64,000 nt of DNA from Persicirhabdus sediminis. Lineage in GTDB: Bacteria > Verrucomicrobiota > Verrucomicrobiia > Verrucomicrobiales > Akkermansiaceae. The number at the start of each line of letters is the position of its first letter. Positions within the stretch are counted from its first letter, which is position 1. Under the pieces are notes generated by a model that ran no database searches, had not been told where the DNA came from, and saw nothing but the letters and a program-made list of their open reading frames with translations. The stretch covers positions 79,769 through 143,768 of the forward strand of contig NZ_JAENIM010000034.1 in assembly GCF_016595495.1 (NCBI RefSeq), in the 5' to 3' direction. Positions 52,601 to 61,512 of the stretch are shown here, one piece after another. The position numbers were made by a program, and so were the translations under genes.

Positions 52601-54643
52601 ATGTCGTCACCCTGTCAGGCACATTCGCAACTCGCCGATCTTGGGCTGATTCCAGCCAAGGATCTAACGGCACTAGCTAACGTAGACATTTTCACTGCCG
52701 AGCAGCTGCTGCGCCACTTCCCCAAAAGGCACGAAGACAGACGCCGGTTTGACGCCTTTCCAGCTCAGGCAGGCACCAGCTCGGTATGCATTCGCGGGCG
52801 CGTGATAGATTCCGCTAGAAAAGGATTTGGCGGCAACCGCTCCTTTCACGAAATCGTCGTGCAGGACCTCAATGCCACCATTCTCGGCGGCAGCAAAATC
52901 ACCTGTCGGTGGTTCAACATGCCCTACATCGCCAGCATGATCGCCGCTGGCCACGAGATCATCGTGCACGGCAAACCCAAGGAGTTCAAAGGGCGCATCA
53001 TCATCGACCACCCAGATTTTGAAATCGTTAGCGAAGACTCCAAAGACTCTATCCACCTCGAGCGCATCGTGCCCGTCTACCGCAATGTGGCTGGCATTCC
53101 TCAGCGGCGGCTACGCGAGCACATCTACATCTTGCTAGACCACATCGAGATCGAGTCGCTACAGCCACCCTACGACCTCGACCCCACCTATCAACGCTAC
53201 GACGCCTACCGGGAAATCCATTTCCCCAAACATCTCGAGCAGATAGATGCCGCCCGCCGCTACTTCGCGCTCGAAGAATTCTTTGCCCTGCAGCTCAGTG
53301 TCGTCTGGAAACGCCAACGTTATCAGGCACAAGCAGGCCGCGTGCAGGGGAAAAAAACCGAGCTGCTCACCCAGTTCTATCACAGTCTACCATTCGATCT
53401 AACCAACGCGCAAAAACGCAGTGTCAAAGAGATCATTGCCGACATGCGCCAGCCAGTTCCAATGAACCGCATGCTGCAAGGTGACGTTGGCTCAGGGAAA
53501 ACATTTGTTGCCCTCTGCGCCATGTTGTTAGCTGTCGACTCCGACGCGCAAGCCGCCCTCATGGCGCCCACGCAAATTCTAGCTGAGCAACACTACCTCA
53601 CTTTCAGCAAGTGGCTCACGCCGCTGGGCGTTCACGTCGCCCTGCGCACCAGCGACCGCCGCGAGGACAATGGCCAAGATCCAGCCAGCCGGCCACAAGT
53701 CATCATTGGCACCCATGCGCTGCTCTACGACCAAGACATTTTCCATAACCTCGGGCTCGTCATTGTCGACGAACAACACAAGTTTGGTGTCGACCAACGC
53801 GCCGCGCTCGCTTCTCAGGGAGTCATGCCTGATGTGTTAGTGATGACAGCCACCCCCATCCCGCGCACCCTAACACTCACTCTGTACGGCGACCTCGATG
53901 TTTCCATCCTCGACGAGCGACCAGCTGGACGCGGCGCCATCGTCACCGGCGTGCGCAAAAAACCAAAAGTTAGCGACGTCACCAAATTCATCAAAGATCA
54001 GCTAGCTGAAGGTCGCCAAGCCTACCTCGTCTATCCGCTCGTCGAAGAAAGTGACAACCTCGACGCTCTATCAGCTGTGGCAGAAGCCGAAAAATGGCGC
54101 AAGCGACTGAGCAAATACGAAGTGGGTCTACTGCATGGCAAGATGTCGTCAGAGGAAAAAGAATCCGTCATGGGCAAGTTCCGCGACGGTGAAGTGAATG
54201 TGTTAGTCTCCACCACCGTCATCGAGGTGGGTGTCGACGTTCCTAACGCCAACCTCATGGTCATTTATAATGCCGAGCGCTTTGGCCTCGCCCAGCTGCA
54301 CCAGCTGCGCGGTCGCATTGGCCGCGGCGAACATAAAAGCTACTGTATTCTCATCACCGATGGCAAATCGCCCGACGCGGTGGAAAAACTTCAAGTCATG
54401 GCGCAGACTAACGATGGGTTCAAAATTGCTGAAGCCGATCTGCGATTGCGCGGCCCTGGTGACGTCTTAGGCAAAGAACAAAGTGGCCTCAGCCGGCTGC
54501 AATTTGTCGAATTCATCGCCGATACCGAGCTCATCCGCCACGCCCGCCAGCTGGCTGAAAACCTGCTCGCCAGCGATCCCGAGCTCACCGCCAATCCACA
54601 GCTGCTGCCGCACATCCACGACGGCGACGTCGTCGCTAGCTGA
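52601..54643 (+). CDS. recG: ATP-dependent DNA helicase RecG
   Basis: 680 residues. N-terminal wedge (OB) domain (SVCIRGRVIDSARK, CRWFNMPYI), Walker A GDVGSGKT (294-301), ATPTQILAEQH-type motif Ia (MAPTQILAEQH), DEQH box, TATPIPRTL motif III, and the C-terminal helicase half (TTVIEVGVDVPNANLMVIYNAERFGLAQLHQLRGRIGRG). It remodels stalled forks and Holliday junctions. Co-transcribed with recJ. Confidence 0.96.
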   Translation: MSSPCQAHSQLADLGLIPAKDLTALANVDIFTAEQLLRHFPKRHEDRRRFDAFPAQAGTSSVCIRGRVIDSARKGFGGNRSFHEIVVQDLNATILGGSKITCRWFNMPYIASMIAAGHEIIVHGKPKEFKGRIIIDHPDFEIVSEDSKDSIHLERIVPVYRNVAGIPQRRLREHIYILLDHIEIESLQPPYDLDPTYQRYDAYREIHFPKHLEQIDAARRYFALEEFFALQLSVVWKRQRYQAQAGRVQGKKTELLTQFYHSLPFDLTNAQKRSVKEIIADMRQPVPMNRMLQGDVGSGKTFVALCAMLLAVDSDAQAALMAPTQILAEQHYLTFSKWLTPLGVHVALRTSDRREDNGQDPASRPQVIIGTHALLYDQDIFHNLGLVIVDEQHKFGVDQRAALASQGVMPDVLVMTATPIPRTLTLTLYGDLDVSILDERPAGRGAIVTGVRKKPKVSDVTKFIKDQLAEGRQAYLVYPLVEESDNLDALSAVAEAEKWRKRLSKYEVGLLHGKMSSEEKESVMGKFRDGEVNVLVSTTVIEVGVDVPNANLMVIYNAERFGLAQLHQLRGRIGRGEHKSYCILITDGKSPDAVEKLQVMAQTNDGFKIAEADLRLRGPGDVLGKEQSGLSRLQFVEFIADTELIRHARQLAENLLASDPELTANPQLLPHIHDGDVVAS

Positions 54644-54947
54644 AAATTCTAGCTCACTTCGCAGCCAGCTGGTTCGCTGGCCATTTTTCTTTCCGTATCT
54701 TCACGGCTCAGCGCAGCACTCCTGCCAGCTGGTAAAAATTACCGGTATAATTTCCCGATTTCGGCAAGTTTTACATGATTGCTGGATCCAGCTGGCACGG
54801 GCCAAATTGCCGGCAAAATTTATTTTTCCCTGATTCTATATGGGTTGCGGACGATTTGGCAGGCTCAGTTGCATGTCTTGGCACGCAGGCTGCAAACTAT
54901 CATTGTGTCGCAACCCCCGGCCACTCCTCCAATAACCCACCAAACTC
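54644..54947. other. Intergenic region before a PEP-CTERM gene
   Basis: Contains three CCAGCTGG octamers and the short palindrome TTGCCGGCAA near 54808. It presumably holds the promoter of the gene at 54948. No terminator with a T-run was seen for recG. Confidence 0.35.
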
Positions 54948-55406
54948 ATGAAAAACCTGCTTACTTCACTACTCATTCTGGCCACTATGAGTGCAGCCTC
55001 AGCCGCTACTACCCTGATTTCTAATTCCCCCGAAAATTCCCCCGTGACCCCAAACAACAAATCCGCAGTGGGTGTGCCATCCCCCGTCGTGCCACCCACT
55101 GCGTCTAATTTTCAAATCCAGCTATCGGCCCCCGAGTTCACCCCCAACCCGCAGTTCACCGCCGACCTCCAGCTGACAAACATGGTAGTTAAATCAGCGC
55201 CAGCTGGCGTGCTGCCTACTGCGGTGCCTGTAGAATCTCCAGTGATCATTATGCCAATGAATAACTTCGATGGCCTGCAGGATTCACCCAGCCAGCAGCC
55301 AATGAATTTCCTCAGCGAAACCGCACCCATCCCAGAGCCAAGCACCACAGCGCTGATCGGCTCAGCACTAGCCATCGGCCTGCTGCGCAGAAGACGTCAA
55401 TCATAA
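54948..55406 (+). CDS. Short PEP-CTERM protein
   Basis: 152 residues: signal peptide MKNLLTSLLILATMSAASAA, a Pro/Asn/Ser-rich, probably unstructured mature part (SPENSPVTPNNK, PSPVVPPTASN), and a PEP-CTERM tail PIPEPSTTALIGSALAIGLL plus RRRRQS. Third PEP-CTERM protein in the window, unrelated in its mature part to the pair at 4.5-6.2 kb. Function unknown. Confidence 0.82.
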   Translation: MKNLLTSLLILATMSAASAATTLISNSPENSPVTPNNKSAVGVPSPVVPPTASNFQIQLSAPEFTPNPQFTADLQLTNMVVKSAPAGVLPTAVPVESPVIIMPMNNFDGLQDSPSQQPMNFLSETAPIPEPSTTALIGSALAIGLLRRRRQS

Positions 55407-55498
55407 GCCAATCCCCCGAAACAACCCCCACAGAAATACCCCCAAACCCGAAAAACAAATAATCCCATTTGAGCGGACAACTGCGAGAATGGTCTTTG

Positions 55499-55530
55499 AG
55501 AGGCTCCACAAATGTGGGGCCTCTTTTCTT
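55499..55530 (+). terminator. Terminator after the short PEP-CTERM gene
   Basis: 11-bp stem AGAGGCTCCAC / GTGGGGCCTCT with one T-G pair, loop AAAT, then TTTCTT. Confidence 0.8.
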
Positions 55531-55608
55531 ATCTCATACGAAGATTGTGTATTGCCATTTAACTTGCGAAGCCTATTTTGAGTGACCAATATACCCGCAA
55601 TAACCAAT

Positions 55609-56958
55609 ATGAAACCAACGAGATACCGCACACTCAAAACCGCCCGCCAGCTGGCCACAGCACTAGCGCTTTCCAGCTTGCCTGTGCTCAGCGCGTCTAC
55701 CAGCGCCGCCGCTGAAAAACCAAACTTCATCTGGATTGTAGCTGACGACCTCGGCTACGGCGACACCGGCTTCAATGGATCCACCGAGATCCCAACACCA
55801 AATATCGACCGTATCGCCAACGATGGCGTCAACATGACCTGCGCGTACGTTTCCGCTCCCGTATGTGGACCATCACGCGCTGGCTACCACACTGGCCGCT
55901 ACCAGCAGAGCTTCGGCCACGAAGGAAATGTGGGCGGCAGCGACAAAAACAATGGCACACCTACCGACGTGATCATGATTCAGGAATACCTGCAGACACT
56001 CGGCTACCACACCGGCCTGATGGGCAAATGGCACGACGGCAAAGCACAGAAATTTTTCCCATACAACCGTGGATTTGACGAGTTCTTTGGTTTCAACAAC
56101 GGCGCCTCATCTTATTGGATCAAAAATAATCCAAAGAAAATGCTGCTGCGAAATGACCAGCCAGTAGAGTCAGAAAACGAATACCTCACCGATGCCATCG
56201 GTCGCGAAGCTGTAGATTTCATCAACCGCAACCACGACAAACCATTCTTCCTCGAAGTCGCCTTCAACGCGCCGCACGCGCCGATGTCAGCCAAAGACGA
56301 AGACCTCGAGCTGTTCAAAGACCTTGGCCATCGCCAAACCATCGCCGCCATGATCCACTGCATGGACGTCAACATTGGTAAAATCCTCGACGCGCTAGAA
56401 ACTCACAACATCGCCGACAATACCATGGTCGTCGTCTTCAGTGACAATGGCGGAAAACTCGAACACGGCGGCACCAATGGTCACCTCCGTGGCGAAAAAG
56501 CAGGCACCTACGAAGGCGGCATGCGTGTGCCATTTGCTGCCAAACTCACCGGTACCATTCCAGCTGGCTCCAAATCTGACGTGCCTATCATCTCGCTCGA
56601 CCTCTTCCCTACCATAGCCCTGCTCGCTGGTGGTGAAATCAAAGACGAGTGGAAGCTCGACGGCAAAAACATCATCGACGTGCTCAGCAGCAAAAGCCAA
56701 AAACCACCACACCAAACATTCTTCTGGCGCTACGGTCCTAGCTGGGCCATCCGCCACGGTGACATGAAACTCGTGCGCGCACTCACTGGCGAGCCAATCG
56801 GATTATTCAACCTCGCCAAAGACCCAAGCGAGAAAAATAACCTCATCGAGCAAAACCCTGAAGTCGCCGAAACACTGCGCAAACAGTGGAACGACACAAG
56901 CAGAGAAATCGGCCCACCTGCATGGGGCAGATTCAAAGGCAAAATTGAACGCGACTAA
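55609..56958 (+). CDS. Secreted sulfatase
   Basis: 449 residues from MKPTRYRTLKTARQLATALA, a signal peptide ending near SAAA. Metal-binding Asp pair in VADDLGYGD, formylglycine motif C86-G-P-S-R90 (APVCGPSRAGYHTGR), GKWHDG, PHAP and SDNGG motifs. Type I sulfatases need the Cys converted to formylglycine by a modifying enzyme, not seen here. It should desulfate polysaccharides in the periplasm or outside, consistent with a marine, sulfated-glycan-degrading life. Confidence 0.93.
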   Translation: MKPTRYRTLKTARQLATALALSSLPVLSASTSAAAEKPNFIWIVADDLGYGDTGFNGSTEIPTPNIDRIANDGVNMTCAYVSAPVCGPSRAGYHTGRYQQSFGHEGNVGGSDKNNGTPTDVIMIQEYLQTLGYHTGLMGKWHDGKAQKFFPYNRGFDEFFGFNNGASSYWIKNNPKKMLLRNDQPVESENEYLTDAIGREAVDFINRNHDKPFFLEVAFNAPHAPMSAKDEDLELFKDLGHRQTIAAMIHCMDVNIGKILDALETHNIADNTMVVVFSDNGGKLEHGGTNGHLRGEKAGTYEGGMRVPFAAKLTGTIPAGSKSDVPIISLDLFPTIALLAGGEIKDEWKLDGKNIIDVLSSKSQKPPHQTFFWRYGPSWAIRHGDMKLVRALTGEPIGLFNLAKDPSEKNNLIEQNPEVAETLRKQWNDTSREIGPPAWGRFKGKIERD

Positions 56959-56992
56959 GCGACGCCAAAATACTATTCTTCACCATTACCTC

Positions 56993-57026
56993 GCCGAGCT
57001 GGAATCATCCAGCTCGGCATTTTTTT
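56993..57026 (+). terminator. Terminator after the sulfatase
   Basis: 11-bp perfect stem GCCGAGCTGGA / TCCAGCTCGGC, loop ATCA, then A and seven T. Confidence 0.93.
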
Positions 57027-57036
57027 CTAAACACCA

Positions 57037-57076
57037 GTAAACGCAATTTACTTGCATTAGCAGTTTACTTGCATTA
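57037..57076 (+). promoter_or_regulatory. Candidate metal-regulator site before the zinc cluster
   Basis: TTTACTTGCATTA occurs at 57047-57059 and again at 57064-57076, 17 bases apart, and overlaps the inverted repeat GTAAAcgcaaTTTAC (57037-57051). It lies 14-53 bases before the first gene of the uptake cluster, where a Zur-type repressor would be expected. Confidence 0.5.
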
Positions 57077-57089
57077 AATCCCTTGCGCC

Positions 57090-57992
57090 ATGCGATTTCT
57101 TAACCGTCTCCTACTAGCCACAGCCCTATGCTTCACCGCCAGCTGGCTGCTAGCTACTCCAGCCAGCGCCAAGCTCAAAGTGGCAGCCCTTCACCCACTC
57201 ATGGGCGACCTCGGCCGCCAAGTTGGTGGAGAAAATGTCGAACTCATCGACCTCATGAGCCCGTCTAGCAACCCGCACCTATTCGAGCCTAGCGCCTCAG
57301 ACCTACGCCGCGCTGCCGACGCCAAACTCTACCTCGCCAGCGGCAAACACCTCGAAACCTACCTCGACAAACTGCGCAGCAACCTCGGCAACTCAGCCAC
57401 CATTCTAGAAGTGGGCCGCAAAATCCCATCGCAAAAAATTGAAGCCAAAAATGCCGCCTACGCATGTTGCCCAGCCCACGTTGGTGGTGCTATCGATCCA
57501 CATTGGTGGCACGACGTCGCTAACATGCAGCGCGCTGCCAAAATCGTTGCCGACGAATTCTCACGTCTCGATCCAGCTAACAAATCTTACTATCAAGCCA
57601 GAGCCAAAGCCTACCGCAGCGAGCTCACCAAGCTGAACTCATGGATGAAGCGCGAGCTCTCCACCATCCCGCGCAGCCAGCGCCGGCTCGCCACCGCACA
57701 CGCCTCATTTGGCTACTTTTGCAAAGCCTACGGCTTCAAGGCAGTGCCAGTGTTAGGTGTCAATGCCGAGCACGAGCCATCAGCCAGCTACACCGCCGAG
57801 GTCATCACCATCATTCGCAAAAATAACGTGCGCGCCGTTTTCCCAGAAAAACGCCTCAACCCAAAAATCCTACAAAACATCCTCCGCGAAACCGGTATCA
57901 AAACCGGTGGCACCCTGATTGGTGACGGCTCATCTAGCTACACCAAAATGATGCAACACAATACCCAAGTCATTGTCCAAGCCCTTAGATAA
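57090..57992 (+). CDS. Zinc/manganese-type ABC binding protein
   Basis: 300 residues, cluster A-I (ZnuA/TroA family). Signal peptide ending TPASA. Metal ligands expected: His of NPHLFEPS, His of DPHWWHD, His of TAHASFGYF, and Glu of FPEKRL. The usual His-rich loop of ZnuA is short (CCPAHVGG). A helical backbone between lobes (VADEFSRLDPANKSYYQARAKAY) is typical. It captures metal in the periplasm and hands it to the permease at 59340. Confidence 0.9.
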   Translation: MRFLNRLLLATALCFTASWLLATPASAKLKVAALHPLMGDLGRQVGGENVELIDLMSPSSNPHLFEPSASDLRRAADAKLYLASGKHLETYLDKLRSNLGNSATILEVGRKIPSQKIEAKNAAYACCPAHVGGAIDPHWWHDVANMQRAAKIVADEFSRLDPANKSYYQARAKAYRSELTKLNSWMKRELSTIPRSQRRLATAHASFGYFCKAYGFKAVPVLGVNAEHEPSASYTAEVITIIRKNNVRAVFPEKRLNPKILQNILRETGIKTGGTLIGDGSSSYTKMMQHNTQVIVQALR

Positions 57993-58021
57993 TATCCAGC
58001 TACTAACATCTATCTAATACC

Positions 58022-58573
58022 ATGAAAGGATCACCTATCAAAAACATCCTGCTTGTCGTCGGCTTCCTCGGCTTATGTTTTATCTCTATCAAAATGCTCA
58101 CCTATCAGGCGCCGCCAGCTCAGAGCAGCGGCCACGTGCACGGGCCTGACTGCAACCACGGACCCGGATCAGCTGGCTGCGGACACGACCATACAGACGG
58201 CCACCAGCACGATGAAAACTGCAACCACTCAGCTGATACCTGTAACCCAGCACCAGTGTCCACCCTAGTCACACTGACATTCTCACAAACACCGCAGAGC
58301 CTGAAGCTCACCATGAGCGACAAACAAGAAGTGCTCTACAGCAGCGACCAGCTAACTGAAAAAGAATACCAGTTCGACCTCGAGCTCCCCGTTCACAACG
58401 TTTTCGACCTCTTGCTAGACGTCAACTGGAGCTCCGACGAGCTCGGCGAAAATATCGGCTTTGTGCAAATCAGCTTCGAACCAGAAGCCGCCAAAACCCA
58501 AACATTTTCCTTCCACAGCGACACGGGTGAGCTCTCAGAAATCATCACCATGGGCATCACACCCGCTGAATAA
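58022..58573 (+). CDS. His/Cys-rich membrane-anchored protein
   Basis: 183 residues. An N-terminal TM anchor (NILLVVGFLGLCFISIKML), then a metal-binding stretch with GHVHGPDCNHGPGSAGCGHD and HTDGHQHDENCNHSADTCN (ten His, six Cys in about 45 residues), and a C-terminal beta domain (VTLTFSQTPQSLKLTM). It probably buffers or passes zinc in the periplasm. No named family recognised. Between binding protein and ATPase, 29 and 23 bases from them. Confidence 0.8.
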   Translation: MKGSPIKNILLVVGFLGLCFISIKMLTYQAPPAQSSGHVHGPDCNHGPGSAGCGHDHTDGHQHDENCNHSADTCNPAPVSTLVTLTFSQTPQSLKLTMSDKQEVLYSSDQLTEKEYQFDLELPVHNVFDLLLDVNWSSDELGENIGFVQISFEPEAAKTQTFSFHSDTGELSEIITMGITPAE

Positions 58574-58596
58574 TACTCACTAACAAACAATCCACT

Positions 58597-59343
58597 GTGT
58601 CAGAAGACTGCCCCAGCTGCGATCATTCGCACCACCACAAACACGCACTTCACGTTGAATCTATCAGCGTACGCTATCACAAAAATCTAGCGCTTGAAGA
58701 TGTCTCCTTCGATACCCAGTGCGGCCACGCCGTCGCTCTGCTTGGACCTAACGGAGCTGGTAAAAGCACCTTGCTAAAAACCATTGCTGGCCTCATCCCA
58801 CGTAGCGCAGGCATCGTCCGCTGGCGTAACCAGCCAGTGAAAAAGTGGAGCCGTGAATTCGCCTACCTGCCGCAATCCGAAGAGGTCAACTGGGACTTCC
58901 CCATCACCGTGCGCGGCATGGTAGAAATGGGTCGCTACCCGCAGTTAGGTGCCTTTAAAAAGTTTTCTAGCCACGATGAAGAAGTCGTCGACCACGCGCT
59001 TGAGCTCATGCACATGGCTGAGCTCGGACACCGCCAAATTAACGAACTCTCAGGTGGCCAAAAACAACGTGCCTTCCTAGCTAGAGCGATTGCTCAGGAA
59101 GCTCACGTCATGCTGCTAGACGAACCATTCACTGGCCTAGACCGCGAACATTCCGCCCAGCTCCAACAAGTCATCCGCCAGCTAACTAAAGATGGTAGAT
59201 TGATCATCGCCTCACACCACGACCTCAATACCGCCGAAGATATCTTCGACCAAGCAATGCTGCTTAAACGAAACATCCACGCCTTTGGTGCCACCAAAGA
59301 CGTTCTCACTAATTCACAACTCGACGCCCTCTACAAATCATGA
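58597..59343 (+). CDS. Zinc/manganese-type ABC ATPase
   Basis: 248 residues, GTG start. Walker A GPNGAGKS, signature LSGGQKQR, Walker B VMLLDEPFTGLD, H-loop ASHHD. The first 17 residues hold CPSCDHSHHHKHALH, a metal-binding extension absent from ordinary ZnuC/MntB proteins and possibly a metal sensor. It overlaps the permease gene by four bases. Confidence 0.92.
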   Translation: MSEDCPSCDHSHHHKHALHVESISVRYHKNLALEDVSFDTQCGHAVALLGPNGAGKSTLLKTIAGLIPRSAGIVRWRNQPVKKWSREFAYLPQSEEVNWDFPITVRGMVEMGRYPQLGAFKKFSSHDEEVVDHALELMHMAELGHRQINELSGGQKQRAFLARAIAQEAHVMLLDEPFTGLDREHSAQLQQVIRQLTKDGRLIIASHHDLNTAEDIFDQAMLLKRNIHAFGATKDVLTNSQLDALYKS

Positions 59344-60185
59344 GAGCTGCCATTGACCTCCTCGAATTTAGCTATTTCCAGCGCGCTCTGATCGCAGCCA
59401 TTTTGATCGGATTCACCAATGGATTCTTCAGTGGATTTGTTCTCTTGCGCCGCAATGCGCTGTCGCTCAGCGCCCTCTCACACACCATGCTTCCCGGCAT
59501 TGTGGTGATGGTTCTACTCACTGGTGTGCTCAGCCAAACCAATGCCTTCCTCGGCGCGCTGTTAGCCTCACTCATCGTCGGCCTCAGCTCCTATCTGATT
59601 TCCAAAAATAGCCGAATTCCACAAGGCACCGCGCTAACCATTTTCTACACCACGGCTTTTGCCATCGGCATTTCGCTCATTCCCAAGCTCAGCATTGCGC
59701 AGGAAATGGACGGCTGGTTATTTGGCAATATCCTGGCTGTTAGCAACGGCGACCTATGGACGTTTTTCCTCATCGCCATGGTCACTCTGCTGAGCTCTAC
59801 CACCTTCATGCGCCCATTGCTCATCACCTTGTTTGAGCCCAATGTCGCCGCTGCCCAAGGGGTGCCAGTGCGCTGGATGAATTGCCTGCTCTACTCACAG
59901 CTGATTTTAGCCTTAGTCGGCAGCTACCAAGCAGTTGGTAGTATTCTATCAATTGGCCTACTCGTAGCGCCAGCTGCTATCGTCTCACTCTTCACTAACA
60001 AAACCTCGCTGCTATTTTGGGGCGGTGGCATCATTGGCGCACTGAGCTCAGCGCTCGCCATCTTCATTTCTGTGCCATTCGACCTCCCAACAGGCCCAGC
60101 CATCGTCATCGTGCTCGGCCTCATCTTCATCATCAGCGTGATCTTTTCTAGCCGCTATGGGCTAGGCAAACTGTTCTCAAAGTAA
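59340..60185 (+). CDS. Zinc/manganese-type ABC permease
   Basis: 281 residues, ABC-3 family with eight to nine TM helices: ILIGFTNGFFSGFVLLRRNAL, ALSHTMLPGI, SVGLLVAP-like LSIGLLVAPAA. The SLSALSHTMLPGIV segment is the coupling signature of ZnuB/MntC permeases. It imports the metal delivered by the binding protein. Confidence 0.92.
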   Translation: MRAAIDLLEFSYFQRALIAAILIGFTNGFFSGFVLLRRNALSLSALSHTMLPGIVVMVLLTGVLSQTNAFLGALLASLIVGLSSYLISKNSRIPQGTALTIFYTTAFAIGISLIPKLSIAQEMDGWLFGNILAVSNGDLWTFFLIAMVTLLSSTTFMRPLLITLFEPNVAAAQGVPVRWMNCLLYSQLILALVGSYQAVGSILSIGLLVAPAAIVSLFTNKTSLLFWGGGIIGALSSALAIFISVPFDLPTGPAIVIVLGLIFIISVIFSSRYGLGKLFSK

Positions 60186-60206
60186 CACAAACAATAATAC
60201 ACTAAC

Positions 60207-61340
60207 ATGAAAACGAAACACTTCGTCTTGGCTACACTCGCGTGCCTACAAGTCCCCGTCGTCGCCGAATTAGAAATCAATCCATTCGTCCACTTCCGTG
60301 CCGCAGTAGGCGCCACATCTGATAACCACGGAGAAATGGGCTATGCTGGCCACGATCCAAAAGTAGATGGCGGCAACTGGCAGGGGCTCGAACTCGGCTT
60401 AGGCCTCAGCTACGGCGAGCACCTCGAAGCGATTGGTGTCTATAATGTCTTCTGGGAAGACGGCGAAGGCATCCAAGGTGAGCTGGAAGAAGCCTATGCT
60501 ACACTCAAAGAATTACCGGGTGGATTTGAAGTACGAGGCGGTCGCATGTTCACGCGCTTCGGCACACAAAACTCAGTCCACCTGCACGGCTGGGATTTTG
60601 TAAATGCCAATCTAGCAAATACACGATTCCTCGGCGATGATGGCTTTTCTATCGATGGTGGAGATATCACTTGGTACACACCTACTCGCTTCGAAGATTC
60701 TCTAACTATCAGCTACGGGCGCACCGTAACCCACGACCACGATCATGGCGGCCATGATGACCACGACGACCATGATGACCATGATGACCACGACGATCAC
60801 GATGACCATGATGACCACGACGAAATCGAATGGGACGGCCAAAGCTTTAGCGCCCGCTATCAGGCACAGTTTTACAATACCGACTTCCACCAATTCCTCG
60901 TTGGAGCAAGTTACCTGCGTGGCGATCTAGCTGAAGATGGACAAACATCTATCTACGGTGGTGATTTCACCTACAGCTGGCGTGCTAACGGCCTTGAGTC
61001 AGGAGGCAAACAATTCCGCTGGCGCAACGAAGTCATGTGGCGTGATGTCGACAGCCACGACGGTCAGTTCACTGAGTTTGGCATGAACACCGCCGCGCTC
61101 TATCAGTTCAATGATAACATGGAAGTGGGCCTGCGCTACGAATACCTTCAAGGGGTGGAAGAATACGACTTCGACCAACGCCATCGTGTATCTCCAGTAT
61201 TCACTATCCGCCAGGGAGAATCTAGCTCAGACGGCGGCATGGGCTTCATGGCTAGAATCCAATACGACTACGATAACAGCAGCGAACATGGCGACATCCA
61301 CGCCGCTTGGCTACAGTTCGGTTTCGACTGGGGCAAATAA
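60207..61340 (+). CDS. Outer-membrane barrel with Asp-His metal loop
   Basis: 377 residues: signal peptide MKTKHFVLATLACLQVPVVA, then a beta-barrel pattern of alternating aromatic strands ending AAWLQFGFDWGK. One loop (around 175-210) is THDHDHGGHDDHDDHDDHDD and onward, about ten HDD units, the type of metal loop seen in zinc-specific outer-membrane receptors and ZIP/znuD-like proteins; no TonB plug domain is present. Last gene of the cluster, 21 bases after the permease. Passage or capture of zinc at the outer membrane is inferred. Confidence 0.85.
   Translation: MKTKHFVLATLACLQVPVVAELEINPFVHFRAAVGATSDNHGEMGYAGHDPKVDGGNWQGLELGLGLSYGEHLEAIGVYNVFWEDGEGIQGELEEAYATLKELPGGFEVRGGRMFTRFGTQNSVHLHGWDFVNANLANTRFLGDDGFSIDGGDITWYTPTRFEDSLTISYGRTVTHDHDHGGHDDHDDHDDHDDHDDHDDHDDHDEIEWDGQSFSARYQAQFYNTDFHQFLVGASYLRGDLAEDGQTSIYGGDFTYSWRANGLESGGKQFRWRNEVMWRDVDSHDGQFTEFGMNTAALYQFNDNMEVGLRYEYLQGVEEYDFDQRHRVSPVFTIRQGESSSDGGMGFMARIQYDYDNSSEHGDIHAAWLQFGFDWGK
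60753..60824. repeat. Eight 9-bp units coding HDD
   Basis: CATGATGAC / CACGACGAC alternating copies, eight in a row, encoding His-Asp-Asp each time. Third-position changes only, so selection for HDD is evident. Confidence 0.9.
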
Positions 61341-61462
61341 TCAGTCAGTTAATCGATACAGGATCGTTTCTTTTTAAAAACTCAAATAAATATGTCCAAA
61401 TACCCAACTGACTAGGCCTGTATAGTCATTGTTACTAGTTTTAGTTTCATATGTGTATTTGT

Positions 61463-61496
61463 TGCGCGGGGGTGGGTGCCCCCGCGCATTTTTTTT
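61463..61496 (+). terminator. Terminator of the zinc uptake cluster
   Basis: 10-bp stem TGCGCGGGGG / CCCCCGCGCA, loop TGGGTG, then eight T. Confidence 0.95.
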
Positions 61497-61512
61497 GGCT
61501 AAAATGTGCCGC

